A stretch of 64,000 nucleotides of DNA, from positions 62,001 through 126,000 of the forward strand of contig NZ_BQXQ01000003.1 of NCBI RefSeq assembly GCF_030159055.1, written 5' to 3'. A program made the position numbers and the translations under genes. The notes under the pieces are model-generated. The model was given only the letters and a program-made list of their open reading frames with translations. It made no database searches and was not told where the DNA came from. This document shows positions 47,113 through 54,203 of the stretch, one piece after another. The stretch is from Acidovorax sp. SUPP3334 (GTDB lineage: Bacteria > Pseudomonadota > Gammaproteobacteria > Burkholderiales > Burkholderiaceae_C). Numbering within the stretch: the first letter of the stretch is position 1; each line of letters begins with the position of its first letter.

Positions 47113-47813
47113 TGCGCCGCCGGCAGATAGGAAGGGCGGGGAGCCGTCAGCCCTTGCTTGACTTGCTGGGTCAACGCATCTGCCAGAACCTCGTCCTCGC
47201 CTGCTTCCAGACCATCGAGCGCACGCTGAACGATGTCTTCGGCGCTGCTCTTGGGCACTTCGAACCCGCGTGTCAGGTCGGTATCGACATAGGCCATGTG
47301 CAGGCCCAGCACCTGGGTTTTTTGCGCCCTCAATTCATTGCGCAGAGCGTTGGTGAGCGACCAGGCGGCCGACTTGCTGGCGGAGTAAGCCGCCAACTCG
47401 CCGCCGTTGACCCACGATCCCGCTGACAGGACGTTGAGAAAGGCGCCGCCGCCGTTGGCTTGCAGCACAGGGGCGAAGGCCTTGCTCACATTGAGCACGC
47501 CAAAAAAATTGGTTTCCAACATGCGGCGTGACACTTCGTCGCTGTCTGGCGCGAGAAAGCCGCCCGGCTGGGCGATACCGGCGTTGTTGATGACCAGGGT
47601 CACATCGCTGGCCCGTTGAGCGGCAGCGGCTACCTGGTCGTGATGGGTCACGTCCAGAGTGAGGGCATCCACTCCCGGCAGGGTGATCGAGGCGGGGTTG
47701 CGCGCGGCAGCGTAGACCTTGCGGGCTCCACGGCGCAGCAGTTCACGGGTGAATGCGAGGCCGATGCCGCGATTGGCACCGGTGACGAGGACGACAGCGT
47801 TTTCGATGTTCAT
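47109..47813 (-). CDS. Short-chain dehydrogenase/reductase
   Basis: A 234-residue classical SDR. Nucleotide-binding TGANRGIG is at residues 11-18, NNAGIAQPGG near 77, the catalytic Ser in LSAGSWVNG, and the YSASKSAAW Tyr/Lys pair near 140. It oxidises or reduces a small carbonyl or alcohol. It is coupled to the hydrolase gene and preceded by an 18-bp perfect palindrome 29 bases upstream of its ATG. Confidence 0.88.
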   Translation of the reverse strand: MNIENAVVLVTGANRGIGLAFTRELLRRGARKVYAAARNPASITLPGVDALTLDVTHHDQVAAAAQRASDVTLVINNAGIAQPGGFLAPDSDEVSRRMLETNFFGVLNVSKAFAPVLQANGGGAFLNVLSAGSWVNGGELAAYSASKSAAWSLTNALRNELRAQKTQVLGLHMAYVDTDLTRGFEVPKSSAEDIVQRALDGLEAGEDEVLADALTQQVKQGLTAPRPSYLPAAQ

Positions 47814-47841
47814 GGCTGACTCCAGAATTTCACGTTGAAAA

Positions 47842-47859
47842 ATATGATGGCCATCATAT
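47842..47859. promoter_or_regulatory. Operator 1: perfect 18-bp palindrome before SDR-hydrolase operon
   Basis: ATATGATGGCCATCATAT is perfectly self-complementary. Its core ATGATG-GC-CATCAT recurs before the oxidoreductase gene and at the tetR start codon. This is the expected layout of a TetR-family dimer site. Confidence 0.8.
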
Positions 47860-47884
47860 GAATTGATAAAAAAAGAGGGCGGAT

Positions 47885-48886
47885 TTAGCGCACCTTGATG
47901 ACGACCTTTCCTTTCGCGCGACCGCTCTCGACATATTCCAGCGCTTCGTTGGTCTTGTCGAAAGGGAAAATCTTGTCGATGACAGGAAGAATGGCGCCTG
48001 ATTCGACCAATGCGGTAATTTGGCGCAATTGATTCCCGCTGGCTTTCATGAAAAGGAAAGAGTATTGAATGTTCAATTGCTTGGCCGCCTTTCTGGTGCC
48101 GAAGCTGAGCGCGCGCATGATCTGTTTCACAAACCAGGGGGCCTTGATTTCATCAGCGAATGCAGGGTCTGGCGGTCCGGAAATCGAAACCAAACGCCCC
48201 TGAGGCTTCAGCACATTCATCGACTTTTTCAGGGTGGCTGCATCCTGACTGTTCAAAACGACGTCGTAATCGCGAATGGCTTTTTCGAAGTCATCCTTTT
48301 TGTAGTCGATCACCACGTCGGCCCCCAGATTTTTCACCATGGCAACGTTGGCTGCACTGGTGGTGGTGGCGACGGTCGCTCCCAGGTGCTTGGCCAACTG
48401 GATGGCAAAGATTCCGACGCCTCCGGAGCCCGCTTGAATAAAGACCTTCTGGCCTTTTTTGAGCTTTGCCTGTTCCACCAGTGCCTGCCATGCCGTCAGG
48501 CCGACCAGCGGCAGGGATGCGGCCTCTTCCATGGTGATGTTGTCGGGCTTGATGGCCAGTGAAGATTCCTTGACGGCAACGTATTCTGCAAAGGTGCCGG
48601 TTCGGAAATCATCCGGCCTCGAATAGACGGCGTCCCCGGGTTTGAAACCACTCACTCTTGCGCCCACACGCACCACGGTGCCCGCGACGTCGTGCCCTAA
48701 GACAAAAGGTGTTTTGTAGGGCAAGAGAATTTTGAATTCGCCGGCCTTGACCTTCGAATCCAGAGGATTCACCGCTGCGGCATGCACCTGCACCAGCACC
48801 TCATCGTCCTGGATGTCTGGCTCGGGAATTTCCCTCAGGCTCAGCTTTTCTTTCTTGCTGTAGCGTTCGACTAAAAATGCCTTCAT
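47885..48886 (-). CDS. Zinc-independent quinone oxidoreductase-like (MDR family) enzyme
   Basis: A 333-residue medium-chain dehydrogenase. The NADPH motif AGSGGVGIFAIQLAK is at about residues 150-164 and the substrate domain starts with AAAVNPLDSKVKAGEF and GHDVAGTVVRVG. No structural zinc cysteines are present, so it belongs to the quinone-oxidoreductase/enone-reductase group. Third codon positions look noticeably richer in A/T than in neighbours, consistent with horizontal acquisition. Operator 2 lies 122 bases upstream. Confidence 0.88.
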   Translation of the reverse strand: MKAFLVERYSKKEKLSLREIPEPDIQDDEVLVQVHAAAVNPLDSKVKAGEFKILLPYKTPFVLGHDVAGTVVRVGARVSGFKPGDAVYSRPDDFRTGTFAEYVAVKESSLAIKPDNITMEEAASLPLVGLTAWQALVEQAKLKKGQKVFIQAGSGGVGIFAIQLAKHLGATVATTTSAANVAMVKNLGADVVIDYKKDDFEKAIRDYDVVLNSQDAATLKKSMNVLKPQGRLVSISGPPDPAFADEIKAPWFVKQIMRALSFGTRKAAKQLNIQYSFLFMKASGNQLRQITALVESGAILPVIDKIFPFDKTNEALEYVESGRAKGKVVIKVR

Positions 48887-49007
48887 GGTTTTCCTTCTTT
48901 GTGCGGTGATCTTTGTAGATCAGTAAGACTGACGAGTGGGGATCTTTTTAACGCGACCCTTGATGCGTTGATGCGCTCGGAATCGATGATTTTTATATTA
49001 ATTTCAC

Positions 49008-49021
49008 ATGATGATCGTCAT
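49008..49021. promoter_or_regulatory. Operator 2: near-palindrome before the oxidoreductase gene
   Basis: ATGATG-AT-CGTCAT matches the tetR-proximal and SDR operators with one asymmetric position. It lies in the A/T-rich gap between tetR and the oxidoreductase. Confidence 0.7.
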
Positions 49022-49059
49022 ATTTTTAGGCGAGCAAAGGCGGCAAGGGCACGTGTTTT

Positions 49060-49653
49060 TTAAGACGGGGTGGCCGTGAGACTGGCCAGGGCCGCTTCGC
49101 GCAGCGCATCGGACAGGGCAGCGTCATCCACCGCACGGGCCAATATCAGCGTGCCGACCAGCGTGGCTGCCGTGACCAGCGCACGTTCGTGGGCGCTGGG
49201 CTGTCCCCAGTCCGGTGACTGGCGGGCAATGAGGTCGATCATTTCCTTGATCCGGCGTGTGGCTGCACGGCGCACTTCAGGGGACTGGCGCGGCATCTCG
49301 GAGCCCAGCGCAGAAATCGGGCAACCCAGTTCGACGCTGTCGAGGTACAGCTTGGACAGATAGGTCTGTATGAGCGCGTTGAGTGCCTGCTCGGGGGGCA
49401 CACCGGCGATGACGTTCGCTGCCGCTGCGTTGGATTCCGCACCTGCCCGGTCTGCGGCTTCCGCGAGCATGGCTTCGCGCGATTCGAAGTGGGCGTAGAA
49501 CGCGCCGTGGGTCAGGCCTGCCTCTCTCATGATGTCGGCCACACCCGTGCCCGCGTATCCGCTGCGCCGTATGGCCCGTGCTGCTGCACTGACGATGCGT
49601 TCGTGAGAGGCCTCCTTGGCCGCACTTCTGAGAGTGGGTTGCGTTTTTCGCAT
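49060..49653 (-). CDS. TetR-family transcriptional repressor
   Basis: A 197-residue TetR protein from the ATG at 49653. The N-terminal HTH is ERIVSAAARAIRRSGYAGTGVADIMREAGLTHGAFYAHFESREAMLAEA (residues 15-63), and the C-terminal domain with one cysteine (GCPISALGSEM) resembles the YcdC/AcuR-like group with ligand-sensing helix. Two further in-frame ATGs at 49662 and 49665 overlap the operator. It leads a same-strand set of oxidoreductase, SDR and hydrolase. A TATGAT -10 lies only about 7 bases before the ATG, so the mRNA may be leaderless. Confidence 0.9.
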   Translation of the reverse strand: MRKTQPTLRSAAKEASHERIVSAAARAIRRSGYAGTGVADIMREAGLTHGAFYAHFESREAMLAEAADRAGAESNAAAANVIAGVPPEQALNALIQTYLSKLYLDSVELGCPISALGSEMPRQSPEVRRAATRRIKEMIDLIARQSPDWGQPSAHERALVTAATLVGTLILARAVDDAALSDALREAALASLTATPS

Positions 49654-49665
49654 GATGCGCATCAT
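49652..49665. promoter_or_regulatory. Operator 3: perfect palindrome overlapping the tetR start
   Basis: ATGATGCGCATCAT is perfectly symmetric and covers the tetR start codon, overlapping a TATGAT -10. Repressor binding would block initiation, suggesting autorepression. Confidence 0.75.
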
Positions 49666-49812
49666 ATCCAAACGATGGCGATGCCCCTGGAGCCAAATAA
49701 CTATCGGCGTTGGATGGCTCAGGCTATGGCAGGCAAAAAAACGGCCTGGAGATGCCGCTTTGCCGAGTCGTTGCCGACGATCCGTCGGCCGCATCGACGC
49801 ATCTGGAAAGGG

Positions 49813-49971
49813 CTAGATCCTGCCCATCAGCAGCAAGACCAGCAGGATGACGACCACCAGCCCGATACCGCCGCTGGGTCCGTATCCCCACGAGCGGCTG
49901 TGGCCCCAGGTAGGAAGCGCGCCGACGAGGATCAGGATCAGGATGATGAGCAGAATGAGCGAGATAGACAT
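49813..49971 (-). CDS. DUF3309-type small membrane protein, 52 aa
   Basis: A 52-residue protein with two hydrophobic helices (SLILLIILILILVGALP and GLVVVILLVLLLMG) joined by WGHSRSWGYGPSGG, a pattern I know from DUF3309 proteins. AAAGGA precedes the ATG by about 7 bases, excluding the longer open frame. Function unknown; members are often stress-induced. Confidence 0.85.
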   Translation of the reverse strand: MSISLILLIILILILVGALPTWGHSRSWGYGPSGGIGLVVVILLVLLLMGRI

Positions 49972-50093
49972 TGGGCGTCCTTTGTTAGCGTTGATAAAAG
50001 ATGAACTGATTGTTGAAGGCAGCCCTGGCTCGCTTGGCAGGACCTCAACCCCAGCCCACGTAGGCGTGCGACGACGTACCGGCCGCGAATCGG

Positions 50094-50155
50094 TTCGGCT
50101 CTTGAGCGATGACTTCGCAATGGCGCACCGTTTGATCGACAGGACTGCGCACACT
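50094..50155 (+). promoter_or_regulatory. Perfect PIP box with -10 element (HrpX/HrpB-type promoter)
   Basis: TTCGG (50094-50098), 15 bases, TTCGC (50114-50118) is an exact TTCGB-N15-TTCGB plant-inducible-promoter box. CACACT at 50150-50155 fits the YANNNT -10 pattern and begins after a 31-base gap, within the 30-32 bases known for active HrpX/HrpB promoters. It would give a leader of about 30 nt to the ATG at 50190. Confidence 0.85.
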
Positions 50156-50189
50156 TTGATCACCAACGATCCACGCTCAGGCCACCGCC

Positions 50190-51239
50190 ATGAATACTTC
50201 CGTCAACAACTTCACCTCCGGCAAACTGGGGGGCATCCCTCCGAGAACTGAGTCCGCACCTGTCAAGGAGCCGGCCCTTAAAAAGTCGGACTCGCAGAAA
50301 AGCCTGAGCGGCCCCGGTGGACTGCAGGCAAACAACCATGCGAAGCGGGATTTGGACGTCAGCTCCCGTCCGCGCGTCAATATCAACGACCTGCGAAAGA
50401 CCGCACTGCTCAAGCACCAAAGGCAGGAACAGAATGCCGAGATGGTTGCCGCACGCAATCAAAGCACCAGGGCCCTTGACGGAAAAGTGTCTGCCGATGA
50501 GAAGGGCTCCTTCCTGAGCGCTCTTACCAGCAGCCCACTGTTCAACAAGATGCGGGAGACCAACAGCGGCAATGAAAACGCGATCATTACCGAGACGCCG
50601 CCTGCTGCCGATCCGGTGCATTCGGAGGGGGTGGATGTGCCGCCAAAAGCTCAGCCTACCCCTCCGCCTCCACCGCCGTTGCCTCCCAAGGCAGGGCAGG
50701 GTACCCCGGATGAAATCAAGGTGGACATCGACGCGCCACCGCTTTCGGAGAGCGATTCCGACGACGAGGTGGACATCGACGCGCCACCGCTTTCGGAGAG
50801 CGATTCCGACGACGAGGTGGACATCGACGCGCCACCGCTTTCGGAGAGCGATTCCGACGACGAGGTAGATGTTGATATGCACCTCAAGGCCAACCCCGGA
50901 AATCACGGCATCCAGGAGGAAATCGAGGTGGACATGGATGCTCCGCCCCCGCCGGACGACGAACCCGACGATGGGCACGAGTTGGGTGTCACTGCGCATA
51001 ACGGTAAATTTGCGCTACCGCACGGACTTTTTGAACACCTCCAGCCGGACGAACAAACGAATAAACTGATGCAGATGCAGATGCAGCATCAGATCAACGC
51101 GAATGCAGTGAACGAGTTAACTGTCCAGAATGAGATGCTAGCGACCATTCGCGATGTGCGTGCAAAAATTGCAGAGGCTTACCGCAAGAGTTTCGAGGCC
51201 GCTGCCAAAGCGATGGTGGACGGGGCTGGCAAAGGCTAA
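50190..51239 (+). CDS. Candidate type III effector with acidic tandem repeats
   Basis: A 349-residue protein of no family I recognise. The first 50 residues are Ser/Thr/Asn/Lys-rich with few acidic residues, as in type III secretion signals, and there is no Sec signal peptide. A polyproline tract (155-166, TPPPPPPLPPK) could bind SH3/profilin-type partners. Residues 178-225 are three perfect 16-residue repeats (VDIDAPPLSESDSDDE), followed by a degenerate acidic block to about 262. Residues 283-345 form a Gln/Met-rich helix ending in an amphipathic EAYRKSFEAAAKAMVDG segment. The perfect PIP box supports HrpX/HrpB control and export to plant cells. Host target unknown. Confidence 0.75.
   Translation: MNTSVNNFTSGKLGGIPPRTESAPVKEPALKKSDSQKSLSGPGGLQANNHAKRDLDVSSRPRVNINDLRKTALLKHQRQEQNAEMVAARNQSTRALDGKVSADEKGSFLSALTSSPLFNKMRETNSGNENAIITETPPAADPVHSEGVDVPPKAQPTPPPPPPLPPKAGQGTPDEIKVDIDAPPLSESDSDDEVDIDAPPLSESDSDDEVDIDAPPLSESDSDDEVDVDMHLKANPGNHGIQEEIEVDMDAPPPPDDEPDDGHELGVTAHNGKFALPHGLFEHLQPDEQTNKLMQMQMQHQINANAVNELTVQNEMLATIRDVRAKIAEAYRKSFEAAAKAMVDGAGKG
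50721..50864 (+). repeat. Three perfect 48-bp tandem repeats inside the effector candidate
   Basis: Units start at 50721, 50769 and 50817 and are identical at DNA level, including synonymous positions. Each encodes 16 residues. The next codons (GTAGATGTTGAT) are a diverged start of a fourth unit. Identity implies recent expansion. Confidence 0.95.
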
Positions 51240-51279
51240 ACGCAAGATGTTCGAGGCCGCAGCCAAAGCGATGGTGGAC
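51183..51279 (+). repeat. Tandem duplication of the effector gene's 3' end
   Basis: 39 bases at 51183-51221, encoding the terminal FEAAAKAMVD region, recur at 51241-51279 just after the stop with three differences. The second copy is in another frame and is not translated with the gene. Confidence 0.8.
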
Positions 51280-51479
51280 GCAGCACCTACATAGGCCCGC
51301 AAAGCTTCTCGTACCTCGGGGGCTCGCCGGTTCTGGCGCGTCCCTGGGGGCTGCTTGCGTCAGCCATGGCTATCGCAGCCCCACGGAATGATTCATCCAT
51401 TGCAAGAATCGTCGTGGTTGGAATCTCTGTTGCAGCGGCCAATAATGGCTTTTCCATGGTTCATGCCGCTCGCTCCACC

Positions 51480-52769
51480 ATGCACTCTTTGCAGACCGCT
51501 CCGTCTTCCGTGCGACCCCTGATCGCAGCCCTGTCCCTGGTTTTTGTTGCCACGCTGGCCCATGCCGCACCGGTGGCCGATGTCCATGCCCTGGCGCAGA
51601 AAGAGCAGCAACCGCTGCTCGATACGCTCCGCGACCTGGTGCACATCGAATCGGGCAGCAAGGACATCGAAGGCTTGAACCAGATCGCAGAGCGGATCGC
51701 CAAGCCACTGCAGGCGCAGGGCGCCCAGGTCGAGATCCTGCAGCCCGCCGACATCTATCGCCTGGACGACACCCCGGAGAAGGTAGGGCCGATCGTCCAC
51801 GCCGAGTTCAAGGGCACCGGCACGAAGAAGATCCTTTTCATCGCCCACATGGACACCGTGTACCTGAAGGGCATGCTGAAAGACCAGCCGTTTCGCATCG
51901 ACGGCGGCAAGGCGTACGGCCTGGGCATCGCGGACGACAAGCAGGGCGTGGCGACCATCCTGCACACCGTCAACATGTTGCAAAAACTGGGCTTCAAGGA
52001 GTACGGCACGCTCACGGTGCTGATCAACGGCGACGAAGAAATCAGCTCCCCCGGCGCTCGCAGCACCATCACGCGCATCGCGGCCGATCAGGACGCGGTG
52101 TTTTCGTTCGAGGGCGGAGGCTCCGACGGCAGCCTGCGGCTGGCTACCAGCGGCATCGGCGCGGCTTACCTCACGGTGCAGGGCCGGGCCTCGCATGCCG
52201 GCGCGGCACCTGAAAAGGGCGTGAACGCGCTCTACGAGTTGTCGCACCAGTTGCTGCAACTGAAGGACCTGTCCAAGCCCGAGCAGGGCCTGAAGCTGAA
52301 CTGGACCGTTGCCCAGGCCGGCACCAATCGCAATGTGATTCCCGCCGAGGCCACGGCCCAGGCGGATGCCCGCGCCCTGCGCGTGGCCGATTTCGAGGGG
52401 CTGGAAAAAGAACTCCAGGCCAAGGTGCAGACCAGGCTGCTGCCCGACTCCAAGGTGTCGATGAAGTTCGAGGTTCGCCGCCCGCCGCTGGAAGCCAGCG
52501 AGGCATCGCGCCGCGTGGCCGGCTACGGCAAGGTGATCTATGAAGAACTGGGCCTGCCGCTCAACGTGGTGGACAAGGCCACGGGCGGTGGCACCGACGC
52601 CGCTTTCGCCGCGCTCAAGACGCGCGGCGCGGTGGTGGAGGGCATGGGCCTGTCGGGCTACGGCGCGCATTCCAACAATGCCGAATACGTGCAGATCGAC
52701 ACCATCGTGCCCCGGCTGTACCTGGCCACGCGCATGGTCATGGACATCTCGCGCGGCGTGCTCAAGTAA
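51480..52769 (+). CDS. Secreted M20-family (glutamate carboxypeptidase-like) metallopeptidase
   Basis: A 429-residue zinc peptidase from the ATG at 51480, chosen because a signal peptide follows (residues 1-29, cleavage near AHAAP). The M20 metal ligands are in AHMDTVYLKG (His, Asp), LGIADDKQG (Asp), INGDEEISSPG (Glu, Glu) and a C-terminal AHSNNAEYVQ (His). CPG2-type enzymes split C-terminal glutamate from folate or peptides. It begins 240 bases after the effector candidate and has no PIP box of its own. Confidence 0.87.
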   Translation: MHSLQTAPSSVRPLIAALSLVFVATLAHAAPVADVHALAQKEQQPLLDTLRDLVHIESGSKDIEGLNQIAERIAKPLQAQGAQVEILQPADIYRLDDTPEKVGPIVHAEFKGTGTKKILFIAHMDTVYLKGMLKDQPFRIDGGKAYGLGIADDKQGVATILHTVNMLQKLGFKEYGTLTVLINGDEEISSPGARSTITRIAADQDAVFSFEGGGSDGSLRLATSGIGAAYLTVQGRASHAGAAPEKGVNALYELSHQLLQLKDLSKPEQGLKLNWTVAQAGTNRNVIPAEATAQADARALRVADFEGLEKELQAKVQTRLLPDSKVSMKFEVRRPPLEASEASRRVAGYGKVIYEELGLPLNVVDKATGGGTDAAFAALKTRGAVVEGMGLSGYGAHSNNAEYVQIDTIVPRLYLATRMVMDISRGVLK

Positions 52770-52883
52770 CGCGGCGCGGAGCGCTCGGCCGACGGCCGGG
52801 CGTGGTGCAGCCCCCGCCAGCCGATGGCGGGCGGGCCGAGCCACCCGAGCCACAGCAGAGCTTGCGGCCGGCTCCATGAGTTT

Positions 52884-52900
52884 GCTATTTATTTGATAGC
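52884..52900. repeat. Intergenic GCTAT-N7-ATAGC repeat, copy 6
   Basis: GCTAT (52884-52888) and ATAGC (52896-52900) around seven A/T bases, between the peptidase and acetyltransferase genes. Confidence 0.8.
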
Positions 52901-53002
52901 TATATGCCGGCGTTTTTATTGCGCTAGAGGCTTTTTTGCCATCACCCCTGGTGAGGGTCGAGATCGCTTTCCGGTCCCCGGCGGCCACCGCACAATGGCC
53001 CG

Positions 53003-53563
53003 ATGACCTCCCAAAAAGAAAACATGCTGGCCGGCCGGCCCTACCATGCCCGCGACCCCGAACTCCAGGCCGACATGGCCGCCAACAAGCGCTGGCTCGT
53101 GCGCTACAACGCGGCGCTGGCGGCCGATCCAGCGGAGCGCCGCGCACTGCTGGCCGAACACCTGGGCTCGGTGGGCGAGGGCGCGGTGATCCGCCCGCCG
53201 TTCCACTGCGATTACGGCTTCAACATCCACCTGGGAACCGGCGTGTTCCTCAATTTCAACTGCGTCATCCTGGACGTGGTCGAGGTGCACATCGGTGACG
53301 GCACGCAGATCGGCCCCGGCGTTCAGTTGCTGGCCGCCGACCATCCCCGTTCGCCGCAGGAGCGGGCAAGCGGCCTGGAGTTCGGCCGTCCGGTCCATAT
53401 CGGTCGCAATGTGTGGATCGGCGGGGGGGCGCTGGTGATGCCCGGCGTGACGGTGGGCGACGACGCGATCATCGGTGCCGGCAGCGTCGTGACGCGCGAC
53501 GTGCCGACCGGCGCCATTGTGGTGGGCAACCCGGCGCGGGTGCTGCCGCCACGACAACACTGA
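53003..53563 (+). CDS. maa: Maltose/galactoside O-acetyltransferase
   Basis: A 186-residue hexapeptide-repeat enzyme. The N-terminal KENMLAGRPYHARDPEL helix is that of maltose O-acetyltransferase; the left-handed beta-helix coil follows (IHLGTGVFLNFNCVILD, VHIGDGTQIGPGVQL), and the catalytic His is in LLAADHPRSPQERASGLEFGRPV. It transfers acetyl from acetyl-CoA to sugars. It stands alone. Confidence 0.92.
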   Translation: MTSQKENMLAGRPYHARDPELQADMAANKRWLVRYNAALAADPAERRALLAEHLGSVGEGAVIRPPFHCDYGFNIHLGTGVFLNFNCVILDVVEVHIGDGTQIGPGVQLLAADHPRSPQERASGLEFGRPVHIGRNVWIGGGALVMPGVTVGDDAIIGAGSVVTRDVPTGAIVVGNPARVLPPRQH

Positions 53564-53706
53564 CCAAAGCGGACGCGCGGTGCGCTGCGCGGGCCATTGA
53601 TGTGCGCGGACCGAACTGGCCTGAAAAGCAACTCTTTCGCTGGAGCGGGCGGTGCCACGCAGTGCCCGAACGCCTGGGCCGATGCACGCCCGCATCAACC
53701 CTTCGC

Positions 53707-53747
53707 TTGTCAAAAGCATTTCATGCGACTAGTAATGTTGCATGAAA
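53707..53747 (+). promoter_or_regulatory. Promoter and palindromic operator over the rrf2 start codon
   Basis: TTGTCA (53707-53712) and TAGTAA (53730-53735) are 17 bases apart. TTTCATGC (53719-53726) and GCATGAAA (53740-53747) form a perfect 8-bp inverted repeat over the -10 and the ATG at 53742. A transcript would start almost at the ATG. Confidence 0.65.
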
Positions 53748-54203
53748 AAAGACGGCAAGTTGTCCGCCGTGCTGCATGTGCTCTTGCACATGGCGGAGAG
53801 TAAGACCCCGTCAACCTCGGAATCGCTGGCGCAGGCCGTGCAGAGCCATCCGGTGGTCGTGCGGCGCGTGATGGCGGGTCTGCGCGACGCCGGCTTCGTG
53901 GCATCGGCCAAGGGGCATGGCGGCGGGTGGGTGCTCTCGTGCCCGCTGGAAGGCGTGAGCCTGGCCGACATCCACCGCGCCGTGGGCGAGCCGGCTTTTC
54001 TGGCAGTAGGCCACCGCACCGAGCGCCCTGAATGCCTCGTCGAGCAGGCGGTGAACGCGGCGCTCGACGGCACTTACCGCGAAGCCGAGGCATTGCTGCT
54101 GGCGCGCCTGGAGCAGATCACCCTGGTCGATCTGTCGCGCGATTTCCACGACCGTTGGGCCAGCAGCGGTGTTTCTAAAAAGGATATTTCCCATGCGGTT
54201 TGA
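53742..54203 (+). CDS. Rrf2-family transcriptional regulator
   Basis: A 153-residue Rrf2 winged-helix protein. The opening MKKDGKLSAVLHVLLHMAE and the LRDAGFVASAKGHGGGWVLS wing are typical. The three-cysteine Fe-S cluster site of IscR/NsrR is absent; two isolated cysteines remain (LSCPLE and ECLVEQ), so thiol sensing as in YwnA/HypR-type members is more likely. The 3' end overlaps the flavoprotein gene by 11 bases. It probably represses its own transcript through the palindrome over its start. Confidence 0.9.
   Translation: MKKDGKLSAVLHVLLHMAESKTPSTSESLAQAVQSHPVVVRRVMAGLRDAGFVASAKGHGGGWVLSCPLEGVSLADIHRAVGEPAFLAVGHRTERPECLVEQAVNAALDGTYREAEALLLARLEQITLVDLSRDFHDRWASSGVSKKDISHAV

Noticed and set aside
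50651-50893. Minus-strand frame with SSSESLSESGGASMST repeats
   Set aside because: It is the reverse complement of the 48-bp repeats in the plus-strand effector candidate, which has the promoter.
51240-51479. PIP box for the M20 peptidase gene next to the effector candidate
   Set aside because: No TTCGB-N15-TTCGB occurs; the TTCG sites there are followed by A or lack a partner.
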